From Clitoria ternatea (Eukaryota > Streptophyta > Magnoliopsida > Fabales > Fabaceae), in contig CM075676.1 of the NCBI GenBank assembly GCA_037962975.1, forward strand, positions 92,760,001 to 92,824,000: a stretch of DNA of 64,000 bases. The letters run 5' to 3'. The position numbers and the translations under genes were made by a program. A model generated the notes under the pieces. That model saw only the letters and a list, made by a program, of their open reading frames with translations. It was not told the DNA's origin and ran no database searches. This document shows positions 25,417 through 37,243 of the stretch, piece after piece (the first letter of the stretch is position 1; every line of letters starts with the position of its first letter).

Positions 25417-27481
25417 TACATTGTTAAATCACTACTCTTTTGATGTTTTCAGAATATTATTTGTTAACCTCCAAAGAAATAACCATTATATTATCATATG
25501 TTTACACAAACGGGCCATAAGAAATCGGGCCTTGTAGAAGCTGGGCGAAAGCACGATTGAGTTGTGAAAAGTTCAACTCTTGATCAATGAAAAGCCCAAT
25601 TTTTCCTAGAATCCCAAAACTCATAATCGACCTACTAACTTACTTGATTGATTATTTTGTCAATCAAATTCAGATTTGGTCAACAAAAAAATTGTTGACT
25701 TAAATATAAATTTAATTATTTTAAAAAATTTATAAAATTAATATTAATTGTTAGGTTTTTAATCTTTACAATTGATTATCAAATAGATCCTAAAGCTGTG
25801 CGAGTAGAAAAACAAAAGAAAGAAAAGTGAAAATTTGTGGTTCAATTGATGATGAATGGGTCGTATTCTGAACCATGTTTCTTTTGAGAGGGCCAATTCA
25901 AAATGATTCTATGTACCCACTTTCATTAACTTGACAACTTCTTTTGATATGAGATGCAAAATACAAATCTTACTCTCCTCTTTGGATTTTTTTATTATCA
26001 GAATCGGGAATAATGGAATATGATCTCTTGCTGCCCCAATTTTAACATTTATGCTTTTATGGTTTAGTAAATGTTGAATTCTACTCATATTTCAAAATGA
26101 TTATTGTTATTTATATTTTCAACTTTTCATGTTGTTCTTGTCGTAGGTTCATCAAATTCTCAATAATACAAACTAATTCATTTGTTAGTTGTTGGCTTTT
26201 TAACCATATTTCAGATTACGTGCATTGAAAATATCATCTTCTTCTTTCAAATAATTGCCTCCCTATTTCCACTACAAGTGTTCAATTCTGTGGAATATTA
26301 TTGATATTGACTATTCAAATATATTAAAACTTTATAGAATCACAAATAATATTATCAATTATTCTGAACTTTACAACTGATTTAATACTATATTTTTACT
26401 TTACATGCTTTTCTTTAAGATTCGAATCATAGAATCGGGAACTTAATGATGGAACTACCCTCTAGCAGATTATTTACCAATTTGGTGATGAATTTATACA
26501 TGTGTTTTTTAATCTTATTAGTATCTTATATTTTATAAAAACTTTAATTATTTAGGTAGATTTTCTAATTAAAATATTTTTATATCTAGCTCAGTTTCAC
26601 CTTGATTCTTAAATTTGTCTCTTGATTCAAAACTTTCTTAATGAATGATTTGTTATGCCTCGTTGAATCTTGCATACTTTTAACTCTCATGAATTTGTTT
26701 TAAAGCAAAAAAAATGATAAGAAGTCTCTTTATGATTGTCAGAACTGTTTACGTGAGGTGGTGGACAGAGGAGGGATCGTATCGTGTGGTTTAAGACTTC
26801 ATTCTCATTCGTAGTTTCCTACTTCGGCGGCATCTCCTTTTCTTTTTGAAAAATATTACACGATTTTGGTTAATGATTCTAATTTTTGTTGGTAGAGATT
26901 AATTATTCCACTTAATACATAAACATAACATAATAATATTTATAATATTATATACTCTTTTTTAAAATTGATTAACATTTTTGTTACTTTTAATATGGAA
27001 ACTAGTTAAAATCAATATGATGTGATTGAATTAATCATTTTTATATAGTTTTTAAATGATCTTCCCGGTGTGAAGGATACCAATTTGAGGTATGTGATAT
27101 CTAATCCTAGTCCAGTGGAAATTTGGTGCGTCCTCCTCTAGTCTAGTGGGAGTAATAAGATTTAAAGTTCTTAATTCAATTTCATATCATCCGCATTAAG
27201 AAGTAAATCAAAGTGTTATATCTAAGGACATTGCCAAACTCAAGTTAGTATGAAGTCAAGAGCATTATTAAAACGGCTAACTTGCCTTATCGTCAACTCG
27301 CTAAAAGCGAAGTGATTAAAAAAATTATTTTGTAATGTTATTAGTAACAGGCTGATGGGTTGATTCGTCTAACCCACATAAAAAATATATAAAATAATAA
27401 AAATGAGCAGTAATTAATTACCTTATTATTTTTAAGAAGCAAAAAAGGAAGTTTAATAAATTAGAAAAATAACAACAAGTA

Positions 27482-27782
27482 GGGTGTGTTTAGTTCGTAA
27501 GTTTTCTAAGAAAAATAGAAAACTACTCTTGAAAAAGTTTAAAAAATAGAAAAAGTGTTTGTTTACAAAATATTCAAAGAAAACTTATAGAAAACTGAAA
27601 ACCAAGTTTTCATTTTTTTAAGAAAAATAGAGAAATCTTTAAAGAAGTTTCTCAAGAAAACTAAAAAATGAAAAAGTTTTCTAAGAATTTTTCTAGCTAT
27701 TCCAAGAAATGAAAGTTTTTAAAAACAAGCAAAAAACTTTCCCTAGAAAATTAAAATAATTTTCTGTAATTAAACACGGCCG
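27482..27782. mobile_element. MITE-like element of about 300 bp
   Basis: Starts GGGTGTGTTTAGTT and ends AATTAAACACGGCC, imperfect 14-bp terminal inverted repeats (11 of 14 match). It is flanked by GTA on both sides, a possible 3-bp target duplication. The interior is AAGTTTTCTAAGAAAAATAG-like AT-rich repeats with no coding capacity. A Harbinger-type origin is possible but not shown. Confidence 0.45.
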
Positions 27783-28669
27783 TAATATGAAAAATTGAAT
27801 TTTTTTAAAAATATAATTAAACTAATAATATCATCTGGATATAGTCAAAGTAATATCCTAAAATGAAAACATACAAATAATAACAAACTAACAATGGCAA
27901 ACAACTAAAAATTTAAGTTTTCATTAATATTCAACAATAAAAGATAAAAAAAATAAACCACCAATACAAAGTACTCCTATAACATCCTTAATTTTTAAAA
28001 TAAATTTCAATAAATCAAATAAAATTTCCAAAAACAGAAGTCGAATTCAATAAATAACAAGCTCGGTTTTACATCAATCCGACCGATTATTTAAAAATAC
28101 AAATAATTTATTTAAATTTCAAACAGATTTTGAATTAAATAATTTCAATATCTGTTTTACATAAGCCGACTGGCTCATTTAAAATATACAAATACATAAT
28201 TTCACTCGGTATTCTCAGGAGCCGGTCAAGGCTTTTACCAAAATACACTCCGAGCAGCTGAGTGTCTTCTCATATCATGGTTGGACCCTTCATTCACTGT
28301 AAAAATAACAACTGTAGGGGGTGAGTATAAACATATCAAATAACAGTTATTGAATTGGATTAAAAGACCAATTCATAACTATAAAACCAAAACCAATCAC
28401 ATAATAATATACTCATGTTGCTCACGATAACAACACCACAAAACCGAGACATATATATACTCATCATATCATAAAACAGCATGTTCTCTCAATAACACAT
28501 AAATCAGTGTATGCACATGCTCAATCAAATGGATCCATTAAGTCTTTTACACATACTTAATCAATGATCAACCAAAACGGGATCATTATTAAGTCTTTCA
28601 AATTTTGTGTTGCAACACTGGCTCCCCAAGCCATATCTCAGCTCTCAGCTGAACTACTGGTACCAAACC

Positions 28670-28790
28670 GTTTACACCCAATGTGACACCATCACTCTCA
28701 GTGACAACGGTGAGTACCACGGGTCAACCGTTTACACCCTTATGTGACACCATCACTCTTCAGTGACAACGGTGAGTGCCACGGGCCAAA
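28670..28790 (-). repeat. Tandem pair inside the solo LTR
   Basis: AACCGTTTACACCC, TGTGACACCATCACTC, AGTGACAACGGTGAGT and CCACGGG occur twice in a row (unit about 60 bp). The neighbouring LTR at 34592-37234 has a single copy (36484-36542), so the duplication arose in this copy or its lineage. Confidence 0.7.
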
Positions 28791-29559
28791 ATCCCGAGCC
28801 CCGCTCAAGAGGTTGCCTTGAGTCCCACCCAAGGTCTTTTGTGGAAACCACATCATATTTCATATTCAATCATCACACATGCATCTCAAGCATATACATA
28901 GATATCATGAAAAATTCATGAATCGTCAACCATACCATCATCATCAATTCTCATGTCATTATCATAATAACATCAACAATATGGATGGAATATATATGAG
29001 AACATAAAGCGTCATATAAATGGGGTCTCAATAACAATTATACACACAACATATATACAACATAATAATATCACCCCACATCTATTCATAAACTATCTAT
29101 TTGAGATGTACGCTCCCCCTACCTGGAATAAGAAGTTCCAGTAGCTTTTAAAACTTTATCCAGTCACTGCTCCCAAATACCGACTGGAATTGCACTTCTG
29201 CACCAGTCCCAAGCTTTCTTCGTAAAGAGAAGAAATGAAGGTTTAATTATCTTCGTTGTTTAACAGTTTCCAGAGAATTGGAAAGTAAGGTTAATGATTC
29301 CACCTTTCAAGAGTTCTTCCTTTAATCCAACAATGGAAGGATTTATATATATGATTCATGCAGAAGAGACGTGAATGAATAGAAGTATTCTGACATACGT
29401 CTCTTTAATGATAATGAAAGATTAAGATATTTTATGAAAAGGGACAACACATTAAAAAGGGTCCCATACTTAGAAAATATCTGAAAAGGAATTTGCTAGA
29501 ACATAGAAGAACAGGATGACGTAGAAAGCATCCATAATAAAATATTTATTAATTTCCGA

Positions 29560-30090
29560 CTCGGTTTCTGCGTATTTCGACTCGGTTCCAGCTTATTCTG
29601 ACTTATTTCCGTATTCTGGGCATCACTTTCCGAGAGAACTTATCAAAACCTCTTTCTGCTCATAATTCCTTCATTCGGTAATGGTCCATTCATAACTGCC
29701 TTATTCGGAAATATATCAATCAGACATCTCACTCAGTTATACTTCTTTCTGAATCAGAGTCTTACTCTTTTCGTCATTTGGAAGTCTCTCAACTGAAAGG
29801 TCATTCGGAGCCTTGAAGTCCAATTCCTTTCCCGGAAATCACTTCACTTGAAAAGATTACTCGGATTGAAGGCTATTTTAAGAACGAATCCGAGCACAAG
29901 CTCTCAGAAACATTAAAGATTGATCTGAGCATGAATTTAAATGATTTCATCACCCGGATTTTTGCTATTCTCAGAATTATTCACTCAGAGCATACTTAAT
30001 CAGAGTCCGAGTCTTTAGAAGCACTCTTTCTGGAAAGACTCACTCGGAATGTCTCACTCGGAAGTGTCACAGACACTTCACTCGGCAAAT
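29560..30090 (-). repeat. CACTCGGA phrase array, left of the hAT insertion
   Basis: TCACTCGGA and variants (TCATTCGG, CTTATTCGG, GACTCGG) recur at irregular spacing. It continues at 33803-34145 on the other side of the hAT element, which landed inside the array. It matches the array at 10440-11050 in the opposite orientation. Confidence 0.65.
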
Positions 30091-30094
30091 CATC

Positions 30095-30120
30095 CACCCA
30101 GATAGAGCTGGGTATACGGG
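30095..30120 (+). repeat. hAT left end: target duplication plus TIR
   Basis: CACCCAGA (30095-30102) then TIR TAGAGCTGGGTATACGGG (30103-30120). The mirror arrangement is at 33785-33810. Confidence 0.9.
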
Positions 30121-30470
30121 CCAACCCGCCCCGCAACGGGCCAGCCCGCATAGGCCCGCCCCACAACGGGCCAGCCCGCGAAACCCACTTTTTAAATGGG
30201 TTGATTTTTTTAAACCCGTGTAAGGACCGCGGTTACACGGGTTGGACCGCGGGCTAGCCCGCATATGGCCAAAAATAGGTTTTTTTTTATTTTGAAATGA
30301 TTGGGCTTTAGGCCAAAATATTGTTTTCATGAAACAAAAAATACATGATAATAAATAATGATAATAACATCACCAATGTCTTAAAAACTTCTAATCCAAT
30401 TGCAAAATACATAAAACTTCAAAATATGCAAATAAATCCATGAGTCAAGAGTGTGTTTGAACAAATATGA

Positions 30471-32810
30471 TCATTCTTCAACATTTGTGTCCAAGGCAGC
30501 AGCATTTGAAGAAAGTTTAGATTTGTCTTCATCCTTTGTCTCAATCAAAATGCTAGATTCATCATCATTTCCTACAACTCAAAATAATGAAATTAATTAA
30601 CAAGTTGATATCTTAAATATCTAAAACACAAATAATAAATTTTGAAATACATATTTAGTTATTTACCTTGTGAATCAAAACCTATCAACCAATTTCTTGC
30701 ACATATCAAAGCTTGAACATTTTCAGGAAGAAGAGAACTTCTATATTTGTTTAAAACACGTGAGCCAATACTAAATGCTGACTCCGAAGCCACAGTTGTA
30801 ATTGGAATACTAAGGATATCACATGCCATCAATGAAAGTTCTGGGAATCGAACCTTATTTTCCTTCCAATATTGCAAAACATCAAGATTTGGATGATACT
30901 TCGAAGGAAGTTTTGGATCATCTAAATAGATATCCAATTGTGACTTACCAATTGCTTCCACGGTTTGGTTTTCATATTCAATGAATTCCTATTAAAAGGA
31001 AAGTAGAATGCTATAGGTCAATAACAAATAATTTATAAAGATAGAAAAACAAAATAGTAGAAATTAAAAAACATGAACTTACATCCATAACACCACCGCC
31101 GCCATGAATTGGAGAATGAGAAGCTCCTAAAACAAATTTTCCTCCAACAATAGCTTGAGATTGAGAGGTAATAGATGATGACCCATTGTTGGACTTTGTG
31201 TAATACTCATTATACAAAGCATACAACTTATGTCTTACAACATTAATCTTAGCTTGACAAGTTATGGGATCAAGGCCAAGCTTTTTATAGCAAAACTCCA
31301 AGAAAGCAAACTTCATGCGAGGATCAAGTACATTGGCAAGAGCAAGGACAACACTATAATCACTCCAATATTTGTCAAATTTAACTTTCATTCTACTTGT
31401 CATCTCTTTAATAACATCATCACCATTATTTGTATTTTCAAACAAAAGACACTCAATCTTCCACACTTGCATGAAATATAAATTAGACGTTGGGTAACTT
31501 GATCCACTCATCAAACAAGTGATCTCATAAAAAGGCCGTAAAAATTCACACATTGTTCTGCCTCTTTCCCAATCCTTATTTGTTGGACAACATTTATAGT
31601 TCCTATCATACAAGCCAAATGAAGTAAAGATGCGCCGATATGGCAAAGCACTCTCAAGCATCATAAAAGTAGAGTTCCATCTAGTCGGAACATCTAAACG
31701 CAAGCCAACATTTGTGTCAACACCACCAATTTGTTGAATACAATTTTTAAAAGCCTTCATTCTTCCCTCAGAACCTTTTACATACTTTATACTCTCCCGA
31801 ATTTGATTCACAGCTCTACTAGCAACTTTCAACCCCTCTTGTACAATGAGATTCAAGATATGAGCACAACAACGAATATGGAAAAATTCACCACCACACA
31901 ACAAACCATCTTTTTGCAAAAGAAGTCTTTCTTTCAATATTTCTTGCATGTTGTCATTAGCACTTGCATTGTCCAATGTTAAAGAAAAAACCTTTTCAGT
32001 AAGTCTCCAATCTTGTAAAAATTCAAAAATTTTCCTAGCTAACTCAACCCCGGAATGTGGAGGAGGGAAAGGAGAGAAGTTTAAAATTTTACTGTTGAGT
32101 TTCCAATTTTCATCCACAAAATGAGCAGTCAAAGAAATATATCCCTCAGTAGTACAAGAAGTCCACACATCAGATGTTAAACAAATTCTACTTGGGCTAC
32201 GAGACATTATAGCAATCAATTTGGCCTTTTCAATTTTATACATATCAATCACGTCCATTGTAGCAATACGCCTAGAATAAATCTTGGCATCAGGGTTTAA
32301 GTACTTCAACAACTCCCTCACTCTTCTATATTCAACAAAGGAAAAAGGAAGGTCATGCTCAATAATAGCCATCGCAATCAAATCACGAATTACTCTTTGG
32401 TCAACTTTCCTAGCTACCAATTTAGCTTGATGATTAAGCATAAGCTTACCACATGGAGACTCTTTAAATTTAGATAATTTGGTACATTTTCCAACATGGC
32501 GATTCAAGGTTGATGTTCCATATCTATTACCACCAGCCGCAAATGCAAAACCACAACCTTTACATTGTGCTTTTTCATTGCCATCCAATATAACTTTATC
32601 AAAGTAATTCCATACAGTTGATGATAAATTTCTATTTCTTTTACCTTTTGTCTTAGTCCCCTCCTCACCGTCATCATTAGTTTTACCAAGATCACTACCA
32701 AGTGTCTCTTGAAGTTGAACATTAACATCACCATTTTCTTGTACAGCAACAACACAATCATTACAATTAACACTCTCATTCAATGTTAAATTATACTCTT
32801 CCATATTCAT
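30471..32810 (-). CDS. hAT transposase (BED zinc finger, RICESLEEPER-like), 3 exons
   Basis: Predicted exons are 32810-31083, 30988-30667 and 30571-30471, giving about 716 residues and ending in TGA. Introns of 94 and 95 bp are GT-AG: GAT|GTAAGT to TTTTAATAG, and CAAG|GTAAAT to GAGTTGTAG. Both junctions keep the frame. Exon 1 encodes a BED zinc finger (CKGC then HVGKC, about residues 85-110). It also encodes the RNase H-like catalytic core with TSDVWTSC and LTLDNASANDN, which carry the first two catalytic acids. Exon 2 has the hAT dimerisation region, including SESAFSIGSRVLNKYRSSL with the third acid region and LICARNWL. Exon 3 is a short acidic tail. An upstream ATG at 32834 is in frame, but a good 3' splice site (TTTGTTTCAG, ending at 32820) suggests a 5' UTR intron removes it, favouring the ATG at 32810. 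The protein cuts and rejoins the element by its TIRs in the nucleus. Confidence 0.8.
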
Positions 32811-32929
32811 CAAATGAAACTGAAACAAATACATTCAAACAAAAATTAAAACAAACACGCATATCATATTCAGAAATTAATTAAAAAATAAAAACAACAA
32901 ACACGCCTAAAACAAAAATTTAAGAACTA

Positions 32930-33140
32930 ACATTTATAATTAAATTTTAAATTGCTAAAAATTAAAAATAATTTAACAGAATGAAATCTTTACTTGTAAT
33001 AAATTTGTAATTAAATTTTATACTGTTAAAAATTAAAAATAATTTAACAGAAGAAATCTTTACCTGTAATAAATTTGTAATTAAATTTTAAACTGTTAAA
33101 AATTAAAAATAATTTGAGAGAATAATCTTTACCTGCTGCT
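32930..33140 (-). repeat. Threefold tandem repeat in the transposase leader
   Basis: Three units of about 65-70 bp (TAATAAATTTGTAATTAAAT, then a TTAAAAATTAAAAATAATTT core and ATCTTTACCTG). On the coding strand each unit begins CAGGTAAAGAT (CAAGTAAAGAT in one), a good 5' splice donor, so the unit is a duplicated donor-plus-intron segment in the probable 5' UTR intron. Confidence 0.6.
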
Positions 33141-33784
33141 GCTCTGCGTGCGTGATGCTGTGTGTGCGTGATGCTGTGTGCGTGATGCGCGTAAGGGAAC
33201 CAGCGCTTATGTAGTGTGACGCGTGAAGGGACCAAGCTGCGTGTAAAAGTAGAAACGTGAAGCAGATCGGAAAGAGTCACAAGCAGATGGGAAACGTGAA
33301 GTGACGTGAAGCAGATGGGAAAGAGTCACAAGCAGCTGGGAAAGAGTCACAAGCTGCCTTTCTTCCCTGCAACAAACAGTCAGCGTGTAGTGGATACAGA
33401 AGGCAGTGAAGTGAAGATGCAGTGAAGTGAAGTGAAGAAGATACAGAAGGCACGTATGGATGGGAATTTAGAAAATAATAGAGGAAGGGGTACTGGGCAG
33501 GGCAGCGGCGCAGTGGAGAAAGAAACTAAGGAGGAAGGAAGCATAAAATTATTTTTATGCGGATTAGAAGTTTAGGGTTTTAAATTTTTAATATAAATTA
33601 TTTTTTAATTTTAATATATTTTTTTTAAGAACCCGCGGGTTGGCCCACAAGACCGCGGGCTCGAACCGTTTAAACCGCGGGTTAAACGGTCTCAGCCCGT
33701 GAGCCCGCGTTTTAAATGGTTCACTTTTTTCTAACCCGTGACCCGCGTAAAAAGAAATTAAACGGGCCGGCCCGCGGTCCCCGA

Positions 33785-33810
33785 CCCGTATACCCAGCTC
33801 TACACCCAGA
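33785..33810 (-). repeat. hAT right end: TIR plus target duplication
   Basis: CCCGTATACCCAGCTCTA (33785-33802) is the exact complement of the left TIR, followed by CACCCAGA (33803-33810), identical to the left flank. Confidence 0.9.
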
Positions 33811-34145
33811 TATACTCCACTCAGGAGTTTACTAATCAGAATATCGATCCGAGAAGTACTTCCACTTCTCTCGGAAACAACCATTTGGAATCATTTCACT
33901 CGGAGATGTTTCCGTTTCACTCGGATTTGCTTCACTCGAACGTGTCTCATTCAGACAGAACTTTTCCTCACTCGGAAACTCTTTCTCGATCATGTTTCAT
34001 TCGGAAAACATCTTAACTTCACTTGGAAATGATCTCCTGAGTCTTGTTTCACTCGGAATCACATCCATTTCACTCGGAATCTGATTCATTTTACTCGGAC
34101 AATCTTGTCTCTGACATTTTTCACTCGGAATTTCATTCAAAATTT
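33803..34145 (-). repeat. CACTCGGA phrase array, right of the hAT insertion
   Basis: Continuation of the array at 29560-30090. TTTCACTCGGA, TTCACTCGAA and CTCACTCGGAAA recur every 15-40 bp up to about 50 bp from the LTR end. Confidence 0.65.
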
Positions 34146-34207
34146 CTTCTTTAATCCTTTTTAAGTTATTTTTCTAAAAATCATAAAAATCGGGATGTTA
34201 CAACTCC

Positions 34208-34586
34208 TTCTGTTACCTTTGATAAACTTCTATTTTCAAATGCATATGATTTTAGAAGAGTCATTATTGTTTTGATTTTATAAAAAAATTCTCTTTTTAA
34301 TTGTACCATAATTTAAAGTCAAACTTCACTATCTTATATTAATTATACAAGTTTAAAAACATTAAATTCTTAAGGATAAATTAAGAAAAAATACAATAAA
34401 TGCTTTAATTTTTTGTAGGGGCTTATAAAAAGTAACACAACGTTTTTGTTTTAAGGATTTATAAAAAGTAATCATAGGTGTCTAGTTTACATTAGTTTTA
34501 GGTCCTTTTGTCATCATTTTTAGTTTATTTGTGTTAGTTTTTCACCTTAATTCCATCGATTTTCTTTTATTCTGCACATGCTACTC
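34208..34586. other. Short intergenic spacer between two solo LTRs
   Basis: AT-rich sequence with no recognised feature. It lies between the target duplication of one LTR (ending 34207) and that of the next (starting 34587). Confidence 0.5.
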
Positions 34587-34591
34587 AGGTG

Positions 34592-37234
34592 TAAAACATC
34601 CTAACCCTTAATATGATTATTCCAATGTAATTAATTAGAATAATAAAATTAAGGGTAAAATTTTCACGATTTATCAAATCAATTAAATCATAAAAAAAAC
34701 GTGAAATAAATATTTAATTAATACCCCTGGACCATTTACATAAACCTTTCCCATATATGGCAATATGAGAAGGTATATATATAAAAAATATTTAAAACGT
34801 ATCTCAGATAATCAAAATGGAGATTATCACAAGAATCAGCGGAAAGCGTATGTTAAATCATTAAATATAGAAAAAAATATGATTTTATAAATAAAATAAA
34901 TAAATAATAAAATCATATTAAATAAAATTAAGAAAATGAAGAATTTGAAGAAAATAACTTCCTAGGCGTATCTCGCTTGAGCGAGTTCCCACTCGCTTAA
35001 GCGAGTAAGACTTGGATCACTTGGGCGAATCCATTCCATCCTTTTTCAAGGCAAATATTTTCATTCTCGCTTGAGCGAGATTCACTCTGTTAAGCGAGTT
35101 CAATCTGACTCGCTTGGCAAGGCCTGGCTCGCCTGGGCAAAACACACTTGCCATGAATTCTCACTCAATCTCGCTTGAGCGAGACTCTACTCGCTTGAGC
35201 GAGATTGATCCAGAATCAAAATCATATGCATTTCGCTTGGGCGAGATAGGCTCGCCTAAACAAAATTAATCCAGCGAGCAACCCCTGATGCTCAACCATT
35301 TTCGCTTGAGCGAAAACCATTTTCGCTTGAGCGAAAACCATTTTCGCTTGGGCGAAATTGAACCTGAGACTACAACCCTGATACAACACCATTCCGCTTG
35401 AGCGAGATCCCTCTTCGCTTGAGCGAAACGCCATTCTCGCTGGGGCGAACTTAATTCGCTTGAGCGAAAATGATCCAGTATGTCAACCGCCTTAACTCGC
35501 TTGAGCGAGATTCAACTCACTTGAGCGAGTTATGCAGATCAGACCTGGAAACTCAATTTTTCTGTTCAATTGGCATTTTCAATAATTAAAATCAACTTCC
35601 AACCTACTTAATTTGCCCGTTTTAAGTCTGAATGCTATGAAACTTCATGGGCTATATATTCTCCCCATTCCGAAGCTAATGGCGATGTTCGTTCGCCAAA
35701 ATTCAGACATATGACTAACTTATGTGCAAAAATGTACTATGATCCAAATATGCAATTTAAATGCATCAACCTCTCTTAATTCCATTCAAACACATCAACA
35801 CCTGTTTAAACAAGTCATATATAATATAGGGAATCTATCGATCCCTTTCGATGACTCAACAACTCATCGGATCATCATTTCACACTTCCAATTCCTAATT
35901 TGCATCTTATGTATATGCATAATTTCAAATTCTATAAAATCAATTCATATATTATCTCATATAACATGACCATATCATCAAATACATATTCATAATCATA
36001 TTTAGATTTCAAGCCTCTAAATGAAGCTATCCATCTTCCAAATCCTTAAATTATCATACATATTATAGAATCTCATCAGAAGCCGACCAAGGCTTTAATA
36101 TACTATCAAAAGATATCATGTATCAATATATACATAATACTTTAATTTCCACCGAATGCCTTCTCATATGCCTTCACTGCGTCCTATATCCACTGAAAAA
36201 CAATCATAAATAGGGGTGAGCATACTACATGTTAAATGACAGTTATTGAATCGAATCCAGTGTCCAATTCATAACCATATATAAATCATAATCATATCAC
36301 ATAATCCCATTACATTTCATTCATTCACAATGATTATATAATCATGTTGTTCACAACAACATACATCAATGCAATCACATACTTAATCAAATGGATCCAT
36401 TATTAAGTTTTAGTTTTGTGTTGCAACACTGGCTCTCAGCCATAACTCAGCTCTCAACTGATCCGGCCGTTTTACTGGTACCAAACCGTTTGCCCTCTCA
36501 CGTGACACAATCACTCCCAACGACAACGGTAGTGTCACGGGCTAAACCCCGAGCCCCGCTCAAGAGGTTTGCCTTGAGTCCCACCCAAGGTCTTTTTTTT
36601 ACGGAATCCTCGAAACCACAATTATATTTCATATTCATTCATCATACAAGCATCCCATCCTCGAAACAATCACTATTAAGCTTTAATTATCTAGGATTAA
36701 TAATCAAGAACTATCTCTACTCTCTTTTCTCATGGAAAGCTCATATCTCTAGAAACCTAAGCTTTCCATCTTTATCAATGGCTTCCAATCTCTAGAAAGC
36801 TTAAGAAATTGAAAGGTTTATGAATCCCATCATGTTCCTACATAGAAATTCATCATCTTACCTTGAATTGAAGTGTTCAAGCTCTCACTTTGATCCAACT
36901 ACAACTTGAAGAGAAGAATGGAGAAGATGATGGATTTCCACTTCAATTTGAGGTTTTTCACTAAAATTTGAAAGAAAAGGGGTTAGAGATAATGATTTTG
37001 GATAAGAAGAGGAAGAAGATGAAGAAGAGATGTCTTTCTTTCTATCTCTCGAAAGTTTATGAAGAAAAGAAAAGAAATTCAGCTTTTAAAACATTTAGGG
37101 ACGTGTCCGTCATTACAGCAAATGTTAGGGACGTATCCGTCATTTTGACAATTGTTCAAATTAATTTCCCATTTGCCTTTGAATCCCTCTTTAAACCTCA
37201 TTTTAATAACAAATCCTAGTTTTAGGATGTTACA
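34592..37234 (-). mobile_element. Second solo LTR of the same gypsy family
   Basis: On the minus strand it starts TGTAACATCCTAAAAC (37234) and ends GGATGTTTTA (34592). Length is 2643 bp. Flanks AGGTG (34587-34591) and AGGTA (37235-37239) match at 4 of 5 bases. It shares with the 27978-34202 LTR the ends and the conserved region at 36415-36600: GTGTTGCAACACTGGCTC, then an AACCGTTTG/TGTGACAC region, then GAGCCCCGCTCAAGAGG and TGAGTCCCACCCAAGGTC. Instead of the CACTCGGA array it carries a TCGCTTGAGCGA array. No protein-coding sequence is present; frames open at 35222-35434 and 36391-36795 are accidental. Confidence 0.6.
34968..35532. repeat. TCGCTTGAGCGA near-palindrome array
   Basis: About twenty copies of (C)TCGCTTGAGCGA(G) and variants (TTCGCTTGGGCGAA, TCGCTTAAGCGA, TCGCCTGGGC), separated by 5-45 bp of unrelated sequence. 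The core is a palindrome apart from the central TG. Flanking bases often co-vary as CTC...GAG or TTC...GAA, which keeps the inverted symmetry. Confidence 0.75.
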
Positions 37235-37243
37235 AGGTATCTA

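Larger units (their letters stand above)
21958..27481. other. AT-rich intergenic DNA with repeats, no gene recognised
   Basis: Open frames at 22638-23265 and 23713-23907 have no family resemblance and no splice or promoter context. The stretch 23920-24010 has the style of a dispersed plant repeat end (TTGCAATCTAGTCCCTGAACT). The rest is AT-rich and carries the direct repeat pair and microsatellite listed separately. Confidence 0.45.
30103..33802 (-). mobile_element. Complete hAT transposon, apparently autonomous
   Basis: A 3700-bp element with perfect 18-bp terminal inverted repeats: TAGAGCTGGGTATACGGG at 30103-30120 and its exact complement at 33785-33802. It is flanked by a perfect 8-bp duplication CACCCAGA (30095-30102 and 33803-33810). 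The 8-bp duplication is the hAT hallmark. GC-rich subterminal DNA carries repeated CGGGCCAGCCCGC and GACCGCGGG words, likely transposase binding sites. It encodes a three-exon transposase with no stop or frameshift visible. Perfect ends and an intact gene imply a recent insertion that could still be mobile. Confidence 0.85.
27978..34202 (-). mobile_element. Solo gypsy LTR (Tekay/Del-like), split by a hAT element
   Basis: Read on the minus strand it starts TGTAACATCCCG (34202) and ends GGATGTTATA (27978), near-perfect inverted LTR ends. ACTCC flanks both sides (27973-27977 and 34203-34207), a perfect 5-bp target duplication. Without the hAT insertion and its duplicated 8 bp the LTR is about 2517 bp. 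It carries the CACTCGGA phrase array, a TTATTCCAGGTAGGGGGAG block (about 29115-29135) and a conserved region (28610-28850) with a twofold TGACACCATCACTC repeat. Internal retroelement DNA is absent, so it arose by recombination between two LTRs. A relative lies next door at 34592-37234. Confidence 0.7.

Noticed and set aside
35222..35434. Repeat peptide FAQAKMV on the minus strand
   Set aside because: A translation of the TCGCTTGAGCGA array, not a gene.
36391..36795. 134-codon plus-strand open frame
   Set aside because: Lies across the conserved non-coding block of a solo LTR, antisense to it; the sister LTR does not keep the frame open.
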